Assembly: GCA_016841425.1 (NCBI GenBank)
Contig: JAENZE010000009.1
Span: 1-64,000, forward strand
DNA from: Syntrophomonas sp.
GTDB taxonomy: Bacteria; Bacillota; Syntrophomonadia; Syntrophomonadales; Syntrophomonadaceae
Length of the DNA: 64,000 nt
Direction of reading: 5' to 3'
Shown: positions 1 through 7,100 of the stretch, piece after piece
Layout: every line of letters starts with the position of its first letter
How positions within the stretch are numbered: position 1 is the first letter of the stretch
The notes under the pieces: generated by a model
What the model saw: only the letters and a program-made list of their open reading frames with translations
What the model was told of the DNA's origin: nothing
Database searches by the model: none
Made by a program: the position numbers and the translations under genes

Positions 1-157
1 GTTATCCCCCGCTTACAGGTAGGTTACCCACGCGTTACTCACCCGTCCGCCACTAAAATATCAGAATCGCAAGCTTCATCTAATATCTCCGTTCGACTTG
101 CATGTGTTAAGCACGCCGCCAGCGTTCGTCCTGAGCCAGGATCAAACTCTCCATAAA
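1..157 (-). rRNA. rrs: 16S ribosomal RNA, 5' end (partial)
   Basis: The complement of the universal bacterial 16S forward-primer site lies at 131-150 (ctgagccaggatcaaactct). The bases before it match the conserved 5' domain of 16S read on the minus strand. The gene runs off the left edge, so only about the first 157 nt are present. The exact 5' end is estimated from the usual 8 nt or so before AGAGTTTG. Confidence 0.95.
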
Positions 158-329
158 AAGTTCATTATCCTAGCCATTCGTTAGTCTGGCTTGTTTCTCT
201 TTGTCCGTTTGAGCCGACTGGCTTGATATCTTATTCCTAAAATATCAGTCCCAGTCTTCTTCGCACTTTAGTCTTGCTGTTCAGTTTTATCAGATCCTGT
301 GCGCTTTGGCTTCCCGCCGCGCAAGAGTT

Positions 330-358
330 ATCTTATCATCCACCAGGACAATTGTCAA
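330..358 (-). promoter_or_regulatory. Sigma-A promoter of the rRNA operon
   Basis: On the minus strand a consensus TTGACA (-35, 353-358) is followed after exactly 17 bp by TAAGAT (-10, 330-335). It points at the 16S gene and leaves a leader of about 165 nt, normal for an rRNA operon. The rest of the gene-free stretch 158-487 shows no coding potential. Confidence 0.8.
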
Positions 359-487
359 GTTTTGAATGCGGTTTTTTTCTGCCTTTTTTAACCATTTTGC
401 CCAATGTTTAGGGCTTTCTGCCTGTTGATTGCCCAGAAAGACCATGGCCAATAATCAAAGTGATTTCTGAGATGATTATGTCATGAT

Positions 488-1147
488 CTATTTATCGCTG
501 ATAAGAGGGTATATAGCTTCTGAAATTCCTCTGAAATTAACATACGTTTCAGGTACGTCTCCAACTATAATGTTCTCAACCATAGGTATTACAGCTAGAA
601 CTTCCACCTCTTTTTCCATTAACGGCACTGCAACCTTAATATTACTACGAACCTCAAAGTATATAAGGTGCCTGGTTTGATTTATACCCGCTTGCTGAAA
701 ATCATTTAAGACATTTACATGAACCTGTCCGGCCGGAATAACATTTACCTTCATCCTGGGGCCATGGGCAGCCAGCAGATCTATACCAGACAATTCTCCC
801 AGTGGTATTTCTATAGTTTCATCTTTCATCTGACCCATATACTCAGATAGTTCATATACAGTTCTGCTCATAACCTGGTTAAGCATTATAGTGTTGGGCT
901 GGAGCAATACGATTTTTCCCTGCCCGTCTTTATGGACTGCTACTATTTCATCATAGGCCAGACCCGATACCACCTTATCATTTATTATTCTGTTTATTGT
1001 TTCAGTTCCTGCTGCCTGAGCCTCTGCACTTGCCAGGGTTAGCAGGCTTTTCTTTACTCGCAAGTCTGCAAAAACAATTGAGGTCAACAGTATAACTATT
1101 AAAATTACGCCCAGAATCGGCATCACCCTGAACCTGGGACCATACAT
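488..1147 (-). CDS. yunB: Sporulation protein YunB family
   Basis: 219 aa protein with one N-terminal membrane segment (about residues 8-28), then a soluble domain. The sequence resembles YunB, a mother-cell sporulation protein of unknown biochemical role in Bacillus. Recognisable parts are the long amphipathic region containing RIINDKVVSGL, the GELSGIDLLAAHGPRMKVNV block and a C-terminal region ending near the VGDVPETYV motif. Length fits the family (about 220-250 aa). It stands alone, divergent from the next gene and transcribed towards the rRNA operon. Its presence supports a spore-forming Firmicute. The assignment is from family resemblance only. Confidence 0.8.
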   Translation of the reverse strand: MYGPRFRVMPILGVILIVILLTSIVFADLRVKKSLLTLASAEAQAAGTETINRIINDKVVSGLAYDEIVAVHKDGQGKIVLLQPNTIMLNQVMSRTVYELSEYMGQMKDETIEIPLGELSGIDLLAAHGPRMKVNVIPAGQVHVNVLNDFQQAGINQTRHLIYFEVRSNIKVAVPLMEKEVEVLAVIPMVENIIVGDVPETYVNFRGISEAIYPLISDK

Positions 1148-1486
1148 GAAACCACCCCCGTAACTTCATAATATGAAAAGTAGTTTCATTTGGTTCACAT
1201 AATTAATATAATAATTACTCAATAGTGTTAATATAAGGAATAGTGAGAAAGGGAGTATCGTTACTCTAGTGAAATAATAAACTTAACAATAGTAAATTGA
1301 GGAGAAGTGAACGACTGATAACAGAATAATATTTCCGCCAAGTTGACATAAAAGAACGTATACTCATTGGCCATAGTTCAGACCACTATCTTTAGTAAGA
1401 ATCTTCAATCTGCTGCCGATTCAATCCTAACAGACCTGGGATATCCGCTGCATGCAGAGACCGAGGAAAAAGGAGTATTTAGAGAT

Positions 1487-2326
1487 ATGGAGATGTGTAC
1501 AGGAACTCATTTTTTGATGGATGATAAAATACTGCCTGCATCCTGCTTCAAGGAATGTCTTGAGGGAAAAATTCCAGGCATCTATGAGGTAATCCGCATA
1601 ATTGAAGGTGTGCCTTTGTTTTCTGAGAAACACATCAACCGGCTTGATAATTCGGCTGCTTGTTCTAATATAACTATAAGCCTCTCGAAAGAGTATATAA
1701 TGAAGAGAATTTATTATCTGGCAAAAATTAATGGTATAGAAAATGGGAATATTAAGATTCTCCTGCAGTCTTCTAAAGATAAATCAAACCCCAAGCTAAA
1801 CTGGTACATGTATTTCATTCCTCATCATTATCCTGCTGAAAAATCCTATAAGGAAGGAGTTGCAGTGATACTGTACAGGGCCGAACGAGCTAATCCTAAT
1901 GTGAAATTAACCAATACGGACATGCGCAGTCTTATAGACAGGGAACTTAGAGAACGCCATGCATATGAAGCTCTGCTGGTAGATGCCCATGGTAATATAA
2001 CTGAAGGCAGCCGTTCCAATGCGTTTTTCGTTAGAAACAATTCCTTGCTAACTGCTGGTCAGGATAAAGTACTACCGGGTATCACCCGAGATGCAATTTT
2101 GGAAATATGTAAAACACTGCACTACCAGATCATTGAAGAAAGTATACCGCTGGAACATCTGAATTTGACGGATGCAGTTTTTATAACCGGTACATCCCCT
2201 AAAGTGCTTCCAGTGCAGAGGATAGATAATTTTGTATTTGAATCGGCCAGGAATCCTGTGGTACTGGATATTATGAAAGCCTACAATCAATTGATCGATA
2301 ATTACATTACAGCTAATAAATTCTGA
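1487..2326 (+). CDS. Aminotransferase class IV (branched-chain aminotransferase / aminodeoxychorismate lyase-like)
   Basis: PLP-dependent fold-type IV enzyme of about 279 aa. Family landmarks are the VKLTNTD segment carrying the probable PLP lysine, YEALLVDAHGNITEGSRSN (substrate and phosphate region) and the C-terminal FITGTSPKVLPV stretch. The open frame extends back to a TTG at 1367, but that start has no Shine-Dalgarno site. ATG 1487 has AGGAG 11 nt upstream and begins right at the conserved domain, so I prefer it. Substrate cannot be told from sequence: ilvE-, pabC- and D-amino-acid-type enzymes share these motifs. There is no amino-acid operon around it; the next gene on the same strand is gltX about 200 bp on. 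Confidence 0.8.
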   Translation: MEMCTGTHFLMDDKILPASCFKECLEGKIPGIYEVIRIIEGVPLFSEKHINRLDNSAACSNITISLSKEYIMKRIYYLAKINGIENGNIKILLQSSKDKSNPKLNWYMYFIPHHYPAEKSYKEGVAVILYRAERANPNVKLTNTDMRSLIDRELRERHAYEALLVDAHGNITEGSRSNAFFVRNNSLLTAGQDKVLPGITRDAILEICKTLHYQIIEESIPLEHLNLTDAVFITGTSPKVLPVQRIDNFVFESARNPVVLDIMKAYNQLIDNYITANKF

Positions 2327-2526
2327 CCTTCACTTAATAAAGTAGTTGGAACTAACCCTTCAGGCATAAGGCCGCTGAAACGGGTACTATTACCAGACTG
2401 GTAATTTATCCGGCTTGACAAAAAAGCCTATGTATTTTTTAGATACACAATATTGTTGATGACAAGGTTCTTATTTTAGATAGTTTTGTATGTGAAATTA
2501 TAAATATATAGATAGGAGTGATAAGG

Positions 2527-3981
2527 GTGGATAAAGTCAGGGTGCGCTTTGCCCCCAGTCCAACCGGGGCTTTACATATAGGTGGTGCCCGAACCGCATT
2601 ATTTAACTGGCTTTTTGCCAGAAAACACAAGGGGGAACTGATACTTCGCCTGGAGGATAGTGACAGCCGCAGATCCAGTCTGGATTCAGCTATGGGAATA
2701 CTGGATGGGTTACGCTGGTTAGGATTAGACTGGGATGAAGGTCCAGAGGCTGGAGGCGATTCTGGATCTTATCGTCAGAGTGAGCGCATCGATATATATC
2801 GTAAATATCTTGATCAATTATTAGATCTGGATAAAGCCTATTATTGCTTTTGCTCATCTGAAAAGCTGGCAGCTGATAAAGAAGCAGCCCAACTTATCAA
2901 AGCTGACTATAAATATACAGGACACTGCCAGACTATAAGCAGAAATGAAGCTGAGCAACGGATTCAAAAGGGTGAGTGTCCGGTCATAAGATTCAAATGC
3001 CCGACTGAGGGAATCACTGTGGTGCACGACCTCATCCGAGGGGACGTTGAATTCAGCAATTGTCTGTTTGATGACTTTATCATAGCCAAATCTGATGGCT
3101 GGCCTACTTATAATTTTGCTGTCGTAGTTGATGACCATGCTATGCATATTACTCATGTGATTAGGGCCGAGGAACATCTTTCTAACACCCCTAAACAAAT
3201 ACTCCTATATCATGCATTGGGTTGGCAACTTCCCCAATTTGCTCATGCTTCCATGATATTGGCACCTGACCGCAGTAAGTTGTCAAAAAGACATGGTGCT
3301 ACATCGGTTCAGGAATTTCGTGATGAAGGGTATCTTCCCGAGGCTCTGATAAATTATCTGGCCCTGTTAGGCTGGTCGGCTGGAGAAGACCGCGACTTCT
3401 GGAAGATAGATGAGTTGATAGAAAGATTCAGCCTGGAAGGGATTTCACGTTCCCCGGCGATATATGATATAGAGAAGTTAAGTTGGATGAATGGTCACTA
3501 TCTGTCCCAAGCGAGTGCCGAAGACCTGGCTGCTATACTCTATAAGGATGCACGGAAACGAGGTTTTGTATCGGTTGGATGCGAGAAGAAATTTATCCGG
3601 GTCGTTGAACTGCTAAAAAGCCGGGTAAAAACCATAAATGAAATCCTCGATCAAGGATCATATTTTTTTGTACGGGTTTCCAGCTATGATGAAAAAGGCT
3701 CTCAAAAATACTTTCAGAAAGAAGATTCCCCTGCCATGTTAAAAGAAGCTTTAAATTTGTGCCGGGAAAGCAGCTTTTCCTCACCGGAGAATTTGGAACA
3801 AGAACTTCGCCAGAAGGCTGACGAACTGAATATTAAAGCCGGCCAGTTGATTCACCCTATACGTCTGGCGCTCTCTGGACGTACTGCTACCCCGGGAATA
3901 TTCGAGGTGATGGATGTGCTGGGAAAAAATGAATGCATACACCGAATTAATTCGGCTATACTATACGCGGAAAGTCTTTAA
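2527..3981 (+). CDS. gltX: Glutamate--tRNA ligase
   Basis: Class I aminoacyl-tRNA synthetase, 484 aa, charging tRNA-Glu (often also tRNA-Gln in Firmicutes, followed by GatCAB amidation). The N-terminal RFAPSPTGALHIGGART holds the HIGH signature and KLSKRHG is the KMSKS-type loop. The C-terminal anticodon-binding half is present, so length is normal. The frame is open from GTG 2518, but the Shine-Dalgarno AGGAG (2514-2518) overlaps that codon. GTG 2527, eight bases after it, is the better start and gives MDKVRVRFAPSPTG. A tRNA-Gln and a tRNA-Glu gene follow about 90 bp downstream, a fitting functional neighbourhood. Confidence 0.95.
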   Translation: MDKVRVRFAPSPTGALHIGGARTALFNWLFARKHKGELILRLEDSDSRRSSLDSAMGILDGLRWLGLDWDEGPEAGGDSGSYRQSERIDIYRKYLDQLLDLDKAYYCFCSSEKLAADKEAAQLIKADYKYTGHCQTISRNEAEQRIQKGECPVIRFKCPTEGITVVHDLIRGDVEFSNCLFDDFIIAKSDGWPTYNFAVVVDDHAMHITHVIRAEEHLSNTPKQILLYHALGWQLPQFAHASMILAPDRSKLSKRHGATSVQEFRDEGYLPEALINYLALLGWSAGEDRDFWKIDELIERFSLEGISRSPAIYDIEKLSWMNGHYLSQASAEDLAAILYKDARKRGFVSVGCEKKFIRVVELLKSRVKTINEILDQGSYFFVRVSSYDEKGSQKYFQKEDSPAMLKEALNLCRESSFSSPENLEQELRQKADELNIKAGQLIHPIRLALSGRTATPGIFEVMDVLGKNECIHRINSAILYAESL

Positions 3982-4015
3982 TTGTGATACTAATAAATAA
4001 AATAAAATTAGGCCT

Positions 4016-4044
4016 TTGACAAGAGGGGCACCCTGTATTATAAT
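4016..4044 (+). promoter_or_regulatory. Consensus sigma-A promoter for the tRNA unit
   Basis: TTGACA (4016-4021) and TATAAT (4039-4044), both perfect consensus, are separated by exactly 17 bp. They lie 30 bp before tRNA-Gln, so the tRNA pair has its own strong promoter independent of gltX. Confidence 0.9.
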
Positions 4045-4073
4045 TATCTTCGCACGGGTAATATACCCATTGC

Positions 4074-4148
4074 TGCCGGTTGGTGTAAGTGGTAGCACGA
4101 CTGACTCTGGATCAGTTCGCCAGGGTTCGAATCCTTGACCGGCAGCCA
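4074..4148 (+). tRNA. tRNA-Gln (anticodon CTG)
   Basis: The cloverleaf folds by eye. Acceptor TGCCGGT pairs with ACCGGCA, with a U1-A72 first pair, which is typical of tRNA-Gln. The anticodon stem ACTGA/TCAGT closes the loop CTCTGGA, giving anticodon CTG (reads CAG). The T-arm has GGTTCGAATCC, the discriminator is G, and CCA (4146-4148) is encoded. Confidence 0.93.
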
Positions 4149-4159
4149 TTTATATTTCT

Positions 4160-4235
4160 GGCCCCATCGTCTAGTGGCCTAGGATGCCGCCCTCTCACGG
4201 CGGAGACAGGGGTTCGACTCCCCTTGGGGCTACCA
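4160..4235 (+). tRNA. tRNA-Glu (anticodon CTC)
   Basis: Acceptor GGCCCCA pairs with TGGGGCT (G1-U72). The anticodon stem CCGCC/GGCGG closes loop CTCTCAC, anticodon CTC (reads GAG). T-arm GGTTCGACTCC and an encoded CCA are present. Its last 15 bases plus one flanking T recur at 5813-5828, suggesting that this 3' end was used as an integration site. Confidence 0.93.
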
Positions 4236-4236
4236 T
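4221..4236 (+). repeat. Left copy of tRNA-Glu 3'-end direct repeat (att-like)
   Basis: CCCTTGGGGCTACCAT spans the acceptor and CCA end of tRNA-Glu. An identical 16-mer is at 5813-5828. Weaker similarity continues on both sides (TTCG before, TTATCCC after). This is the pattern left by site-specific integration into a tRNA 3' end. Confidence 0.6.
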
Positions 4237-4279
4237 GCTTATCCCGAAAAGTATCAGCAGATATATTCAACCCTAACGG

Positions 4280-4333
4280 GGCAAGCCTTGATTTGTCAGA
4301 AACTCGCAGGTTCAGATCCTGTCGCCCCAACCA
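4280..4333 (+). pseudogene. Decayed tRNA-like remnant (T-arm and CCA end)
   Basis: This stretch has an intact T-arm (GCAGG, loop TTCAGAT, CCTGT) followed by GCCCCA and ACCA, as in a tRNA 3' end. A GGGGC about 40 nt upstream can pair with GCCCC. Between them only some 23 nt remain, so there is no room for the D-arm and anticodon arm. I read it as a tRNA gene that lost its middle. It could also be a mobile-element end copied from a tRNA. Confidence 0.5.
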
Positions 4334-4342
4334 AACGCACAT

Positions 4343-4392
4343 AATCCGAACCATTCACGACAGGTTATTCCTGTTGGCAAAGGGTTCGGATT
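4343..4392 (+). terminator. Nested inverted repeat after the tRNA region
   Basis: AATCCGAACC (4343-4352) and GGTTCGGATT (4383-4392) are perfect 10-bp complements. An inner hairpin ACAGG/CCTGT lies inside. It is followed by a weakly T-rich CTTGTTATAT. It could terminate the tRNA transcript or be the end of a small element; there is no clean T-tract. Confidence 0.4.
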
Positions 4393-4554
4393 CTTGTTAT
4401 ATCTAGTTGAGGTGTATTTGAAAGTATCCGCGATCTTTTTGTTTTAGTTGTATTATTAACATGGTGGAGTGTAGACGTTTTGCTCACGCTATTGCATACT
4501 ACTAGTATACAATAATTCATTTCCAGCAAATCTAATTCAAAGGAGAATTTTACA

Positions 4555-4581
4555 ATGGGTATTTGGAATGCTTTAAGTTAA
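4555..4581 (+). CDS. Possible 8-aa leader peptide upstream of the hydrolase gene
   Basis: ATG 4555 is preceded by AAAGGAG (4539-4545) at usual spacing and encodes MGIWNALS before TAA 4579-4581. A perfect 10-bp hairpin begins at the next base and the hydrolase start is 68 nt further on. Short ORF, strong ribosome site and following stem-loop are the layout of translational attenuation leaders. The peptide matches nothing I know, so this is inference. Confidence 0.4.
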   Translation: MGIWNALS

Positions 4582-4611
4582 TAGTAAGGCAATTGTTAGC
4601 ATGCCTTACTA
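4582..4611 (+). promoter_or_regulatory. Hairpin between leader peptide and hydrolase gene
   Basis: TAGTAAGGCA (4582-4591) and TGCCTTACTA (4602-4611) are perfect complements around a 10-nt loop. It is followed by A-rich DNA, not a T-run, so a simple intrinsic terminator is unlikely. Its position right after the leader stop codon suggests translational or attenuation control. Confidence 0.45.
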
Positions 4612-4649
4612 ATCAAAAAAGACACCAAAAAACAGATTAGGAGGCAAAC

Positions 4650-5402
4650 ATGTCATATTTTAACTATCACAATAAAAATATATTTTATCAGGAAATTGGC
4701 TCGGGAACCCCACTGATTTTCTTACACGGGAATACCGCATCTTCTAAAATGTTTGAGATGCTGCTTCCTCTGTATCAGGAAAATTTCAGGGTAATTTTAA
4801 TTGACTTTTTGGGTAATGGCCAATCAGATAGAATGGAAAATATTCCGCCAGAATTATGGTATGAAGAAGCGCTGCAAACTATAGCATTAATAGAGCATTT
4901 AGGATATGCTCAAGTGAATTTGGTCGGAACAAGCGGCGGGGCATGGGCTGCTGTCAACGCCGCTTTGGAACGCCCCGAACTCGTGAATAAGGTTGTTGCC
5001 GATAGTTTTGATGGAAGAACCCTGCATAATGGCTTCGCCGAAGACTTGCTTACCGAAAGGAATGCGGCGAAAAAAGACAGTCAAGCAAGACAATTTTATG
5101 AATGGTGCCAAGGTGCGAATTGGGAGGCAGTTGTAGATGCCGATACACGGGCTTTGCTCCAGTTTGCAACTCTAAAAAGGCCACTTTTTCATAAGCCTTT
5201 ATCTTCTTTGCAAATGCCAATTTTATTCATGGGAAGCCATGAGGATACAATGGTACGTGAAGACCTTGCGGATGAATATCGGAAAATGGCAGATATTGTA
5301 AGGTGCGGAGCTGTTCATTTATTTAATGCTGGCGGTCATCCGGCTATTTTAAGCAATGCGGAAGCAGCGGCGCAAGTCATTCAGCAATTCATTAACAGAT
5401 AA
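4650..5402 (+). CDS. Alpha/beta hydrolase
   Basis: 250 aa alpha/beta-hydrolase fold protein. The oxyanion-hole region is LIFLHGNTASSK. The nucleophile elbow is GTSGG (G-x-S-x-G) within VNLVGTSGGAWAAV. The probable acid is Asp in MGSHEDTMV and the catalytic His is in NAGGHPAIL near the C-terminus, so the Ser-Asp-His triad is complete. There is no signal peptide, so it is cytoplasmic. AGGAGG precedes ATG 4650. Substrate is unknown; the family includes esterases, lipases and lactonases. It is the only protein gene inside the interval bracketed by the tRNA-Glu 3'-end repeats and has its own terminator (5454-5489), so it may have been acquired horizontally. Confidence 0.85.
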   Translation: MSYFNYHNKNIFYQEIGSGTPLIFLHGNTASSKMFEMLLPLYQENFRVILIDFLGNGQSDRMENIPPELWYEEALQTIALIEHLGYAQVNLVGTSGGAWAAVNAALERPELVNKVVADSFDGRTLHNGFAEDLLTERNAAKKDSQARQFYEWCQGANWEAVVDADTRALLQFATLKRPLFHKPLSSLQMPILFMGSHEDTMVREDLADEYRKMADIVRCGAVHLFNAGGHPAILSNAEAAAQVIQQFINR

Positions 5403-5453
5403 ATATATCGAGCCAAGTTGGCCCGACCCGTCACGAAATAGAAGCTTAAAAAC

Positions 5454-5489
5454 AGAGGATAAGGCTTGTTACCTTACCCTCTGCTTTTT
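5454..5489 (+). terminator. Rho-independent terminator of the hydrolase gene
   Basis: AGAGG-TAAGG (5454-5464) pairs with CCTTA-CCTCT (5472-5482) with single mismatched bases, followed by GCTTTTT. It lies about 50 bp after the hydrolase stop. From here to 5812 I see no gene or clear signal. Confidence 0.75.
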
Positions 5490-5812
5490 CGTGTCCGGGA
5501 ATTAGCATAAATACAGGCTTTTTCAGGTATTAATCCGTGACGCTTGACTTCTTGTTCCGGCAGTATTTTTTTGCTCTCTTTGCGTCCGCTATCCTCTAGC
5601 CCTGTTCCCGGCACTTTTCAGAACAATATACTAAACATACTTATACTCCATTAATTATTATATTTCTTTAACGTATTGTATACACATTACCATTTTTAAG
5701 TAATTATTGTCTTAATAAACCCAAGAAACGCTAAAGTCCCGTGGCATTAAACCCGGTCTTTTAAATACAATGCAATTGATTCTGTAGCTAGATTTTTCTC
5801 TCTTCGGGACTG

Positions 5813-5828
5813 CCCTTGGGGCTACCAT
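5813..5828 (+). repeat. Right copy of tRNA-Glu 3'-end direct repeat (att-like)
   Basis: Identical 16-mer to the end of tRNA-Glu (4221-4236), here without the rest of a tRNA. A good intrinsic terminator follows at 5851-5880, which would have been the native terminator of tRNA-Glu before about 1.6 kb was inserted. No integrase gene is present between the repeats. Confidence 0.6.
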
Positions 5829-5850
5829 CGTTTATCCCTACTATTAGAAT

Positions 5851-5880
5851 AAAAACCCACTATATTACAGTGGGTTTTTT
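5851..5880 (+). terminator. Rho-independent terminator (probable ancestral tRNA-Glu terminator)
   Basis: ACCCACT (5855-5861) and AGTGGGT (5869-5875) form a 7-bp stem with a 7-nt loop, extended by A/T pairs and ending in TTTTTT. It sits just downstream of the duplicated tRNA-Glu end. Confidence 0.8.
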
Positions 5881-6018
5881 GCTTTATAAACCATAAAAAG
5901 ACCTGGTATTGCGCCCAACCACAGGGTGTCTATAAATTCGGCAAGATGGCAGACCAGACGGAAGCTACTATAGCCAATGCAGGCAATCCATAGATTGCAT
6001 AGTTGGATATATCCAAGA

Positions 6019-6711
6019 TCAGCCCTCCTTATAATTAGCCAGGCGTATCATCATCATCCATAATAGATAAGCGGGAACATATTCCGCTAGTTTATCCTCA
6101 GAACTCCAGTTTCCCGGGTTATTAACCAATCCTTTATCAGCTAATTCTCTAAGGGCTGCCTGGCCCCCTTCAATCATCCATTTTTCTAATACCACATCAA
6201 TCACTCCATTCGCTAATTTAGTATAAAGCTCTGTCCAGGGAAATAATTCCCCCGGACAGGCAGTGGCCATCACGTCCTTATGCCCAATTACCCGTATATT
6301 CGGATATCTCTGCCAGATATTGAATACCAGCCCGATCAGGCTCTCCATCTGATCAGAGCTTGGTGAGGCAAGGGTGAAATTTCCAATTAGACAAATACCA
6401 ATACCGTCGCTATTAGCTTCATGGGTCGCATCCTGATAGGCATGTGCACCAATCGCCCACTCCGGTCGACCTCTATACACAGTCCCATCAGCATAAATCA
6501 CATAATGATAACCTATTCCAATCCAGCCGTTAGCCAGATGCCAGCTATGAATATCTTGAATGGTAGTATTATTGCCGCTCGCAGAGTGATGTATTACCAG
6601 CTTCTCAGTCTTCATCCTTACTTTGAAACTCCCCTTAAATACAAGTTCATTCTCAGATATTTTCACTTTGCCTTTTTCACCTTCTTTCAACTCAACCAAA
6701 CATGTCTGCAT
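6019..6711 (-). CDS. N-acetylmuramoyl-L-alanine amidase (amidase_2 / PGRP fold)
   Basis: Peptidoglycan amidase cleaving the MurNAc-L-Ala bond. Zinc ligands of the T7-lysozyme/PGRP fold are visible: His in LVIHHSASG, His in VIGHKDV and Cys in TACPGELFPW. GIGYHYVIYADGTVYRGRP is the typical core. The C-terminal 60 residues form an extra domain I do not recognise. There is no signal peptide, as in many phage or sporulation amidases. The start is uncertain: the frame opens at 6711, but its first codons lie in a dispersed repeat (6690-6905). An internal ATG at 6615 (MKTEKLVIHH) begins directly at the catalytic domain. The repeat forms its upstream leader. Confidence 0.85.
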   Translation of the reverse strand: MQTCLVELKEGEKGKVKISENELVFKGSFKVRMKTEKLVIHHSASGNNTTIQDIHSWHLANGWIGIGYHYVIYADGTVYRGRPEWAIGAHAYQDATHEANSDGIGICLIGNFTLASPSSDQMESLIGLVFNIWQRYPNIRVIGHKDVMATACPGELFPWTELYTKLANGVIDVVLEKWMIEGGQAALRELADKGLVNNPGNWSSEDKLAEYVPAYLLWMMMIRLANYKEG

Positions 6712-6905
6712 AACACAAGTGCAGACGAAAATTGTACGGATGAATGCTTAAGACCGCTTGGGTCGGGTCTACTTTTTCCATATAAGTTAGCTAGTGATGC
6801 TTCAGATCGATGGGCTAAAACAAGTTATGTCCCGCTAAACGAATCGGCTTTAACCCCCTGCGCTAACCTTAAGCTTTCATCCCCAATAAGCTATGTTCAC
6901 TACTA
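6690..6905 (-). repeat. Dispersed ~216-bp non-coding repeat, copy 1
   Basis: Near-identical along its whole length to 41476-41692 and partly to 35917-35954. In minus-strand sense it holds hairpins GTCTGC/GCAGAC near the 3' end and AGACC/GGTCT in the middle. It sits immediately upstream of the amidase gene in the same orientation. It could be a structured leader RNA or a small non-autonomous mobile element. The two full copies differ by scattered substitutions and few indels. Confidence 0.75.
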
Positions 6906-7100
6906 ATTTGCTTAGTTATACCATACTTGTTTTAATATCCCTTCTTATCCAATATATGCTTTGAATAATAATCAATGTGACTCTTACCTCAGAGAAATAA
7001 CCTTGATCTGGGTTATGTCCAATTTTCATAATTGAATGTTATAATGAAATAACAGGAGATCAAACGACCAGAGGGGTTTTTGTTGTGGGGGGTTAAATAT

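Noticed and set aside
1343-1364. TTGACA and TATACT before the aminotransferase as a promoter
   Set aside because: Spacing is only 10 bp, too short for sigma-A.
4089-4406. Open frames on both strands across the tRNA genes (4089-4406 plus, 4112-4354 minus)
   Set aside because: They are read through tRNA sequence and give the familiar spurious products of antisense tRNA; no ribosome site.
6690-6905. Reading the dispersed repeat as a ydaO/yuaA (cyclic-di-AMP) riboswitch because it precedes an amidase gene and contains AGCTAACT
   Set aside because: Only one short conserved word matches; the GGGGUNAAUC-type core and the expected arrangement are missing.
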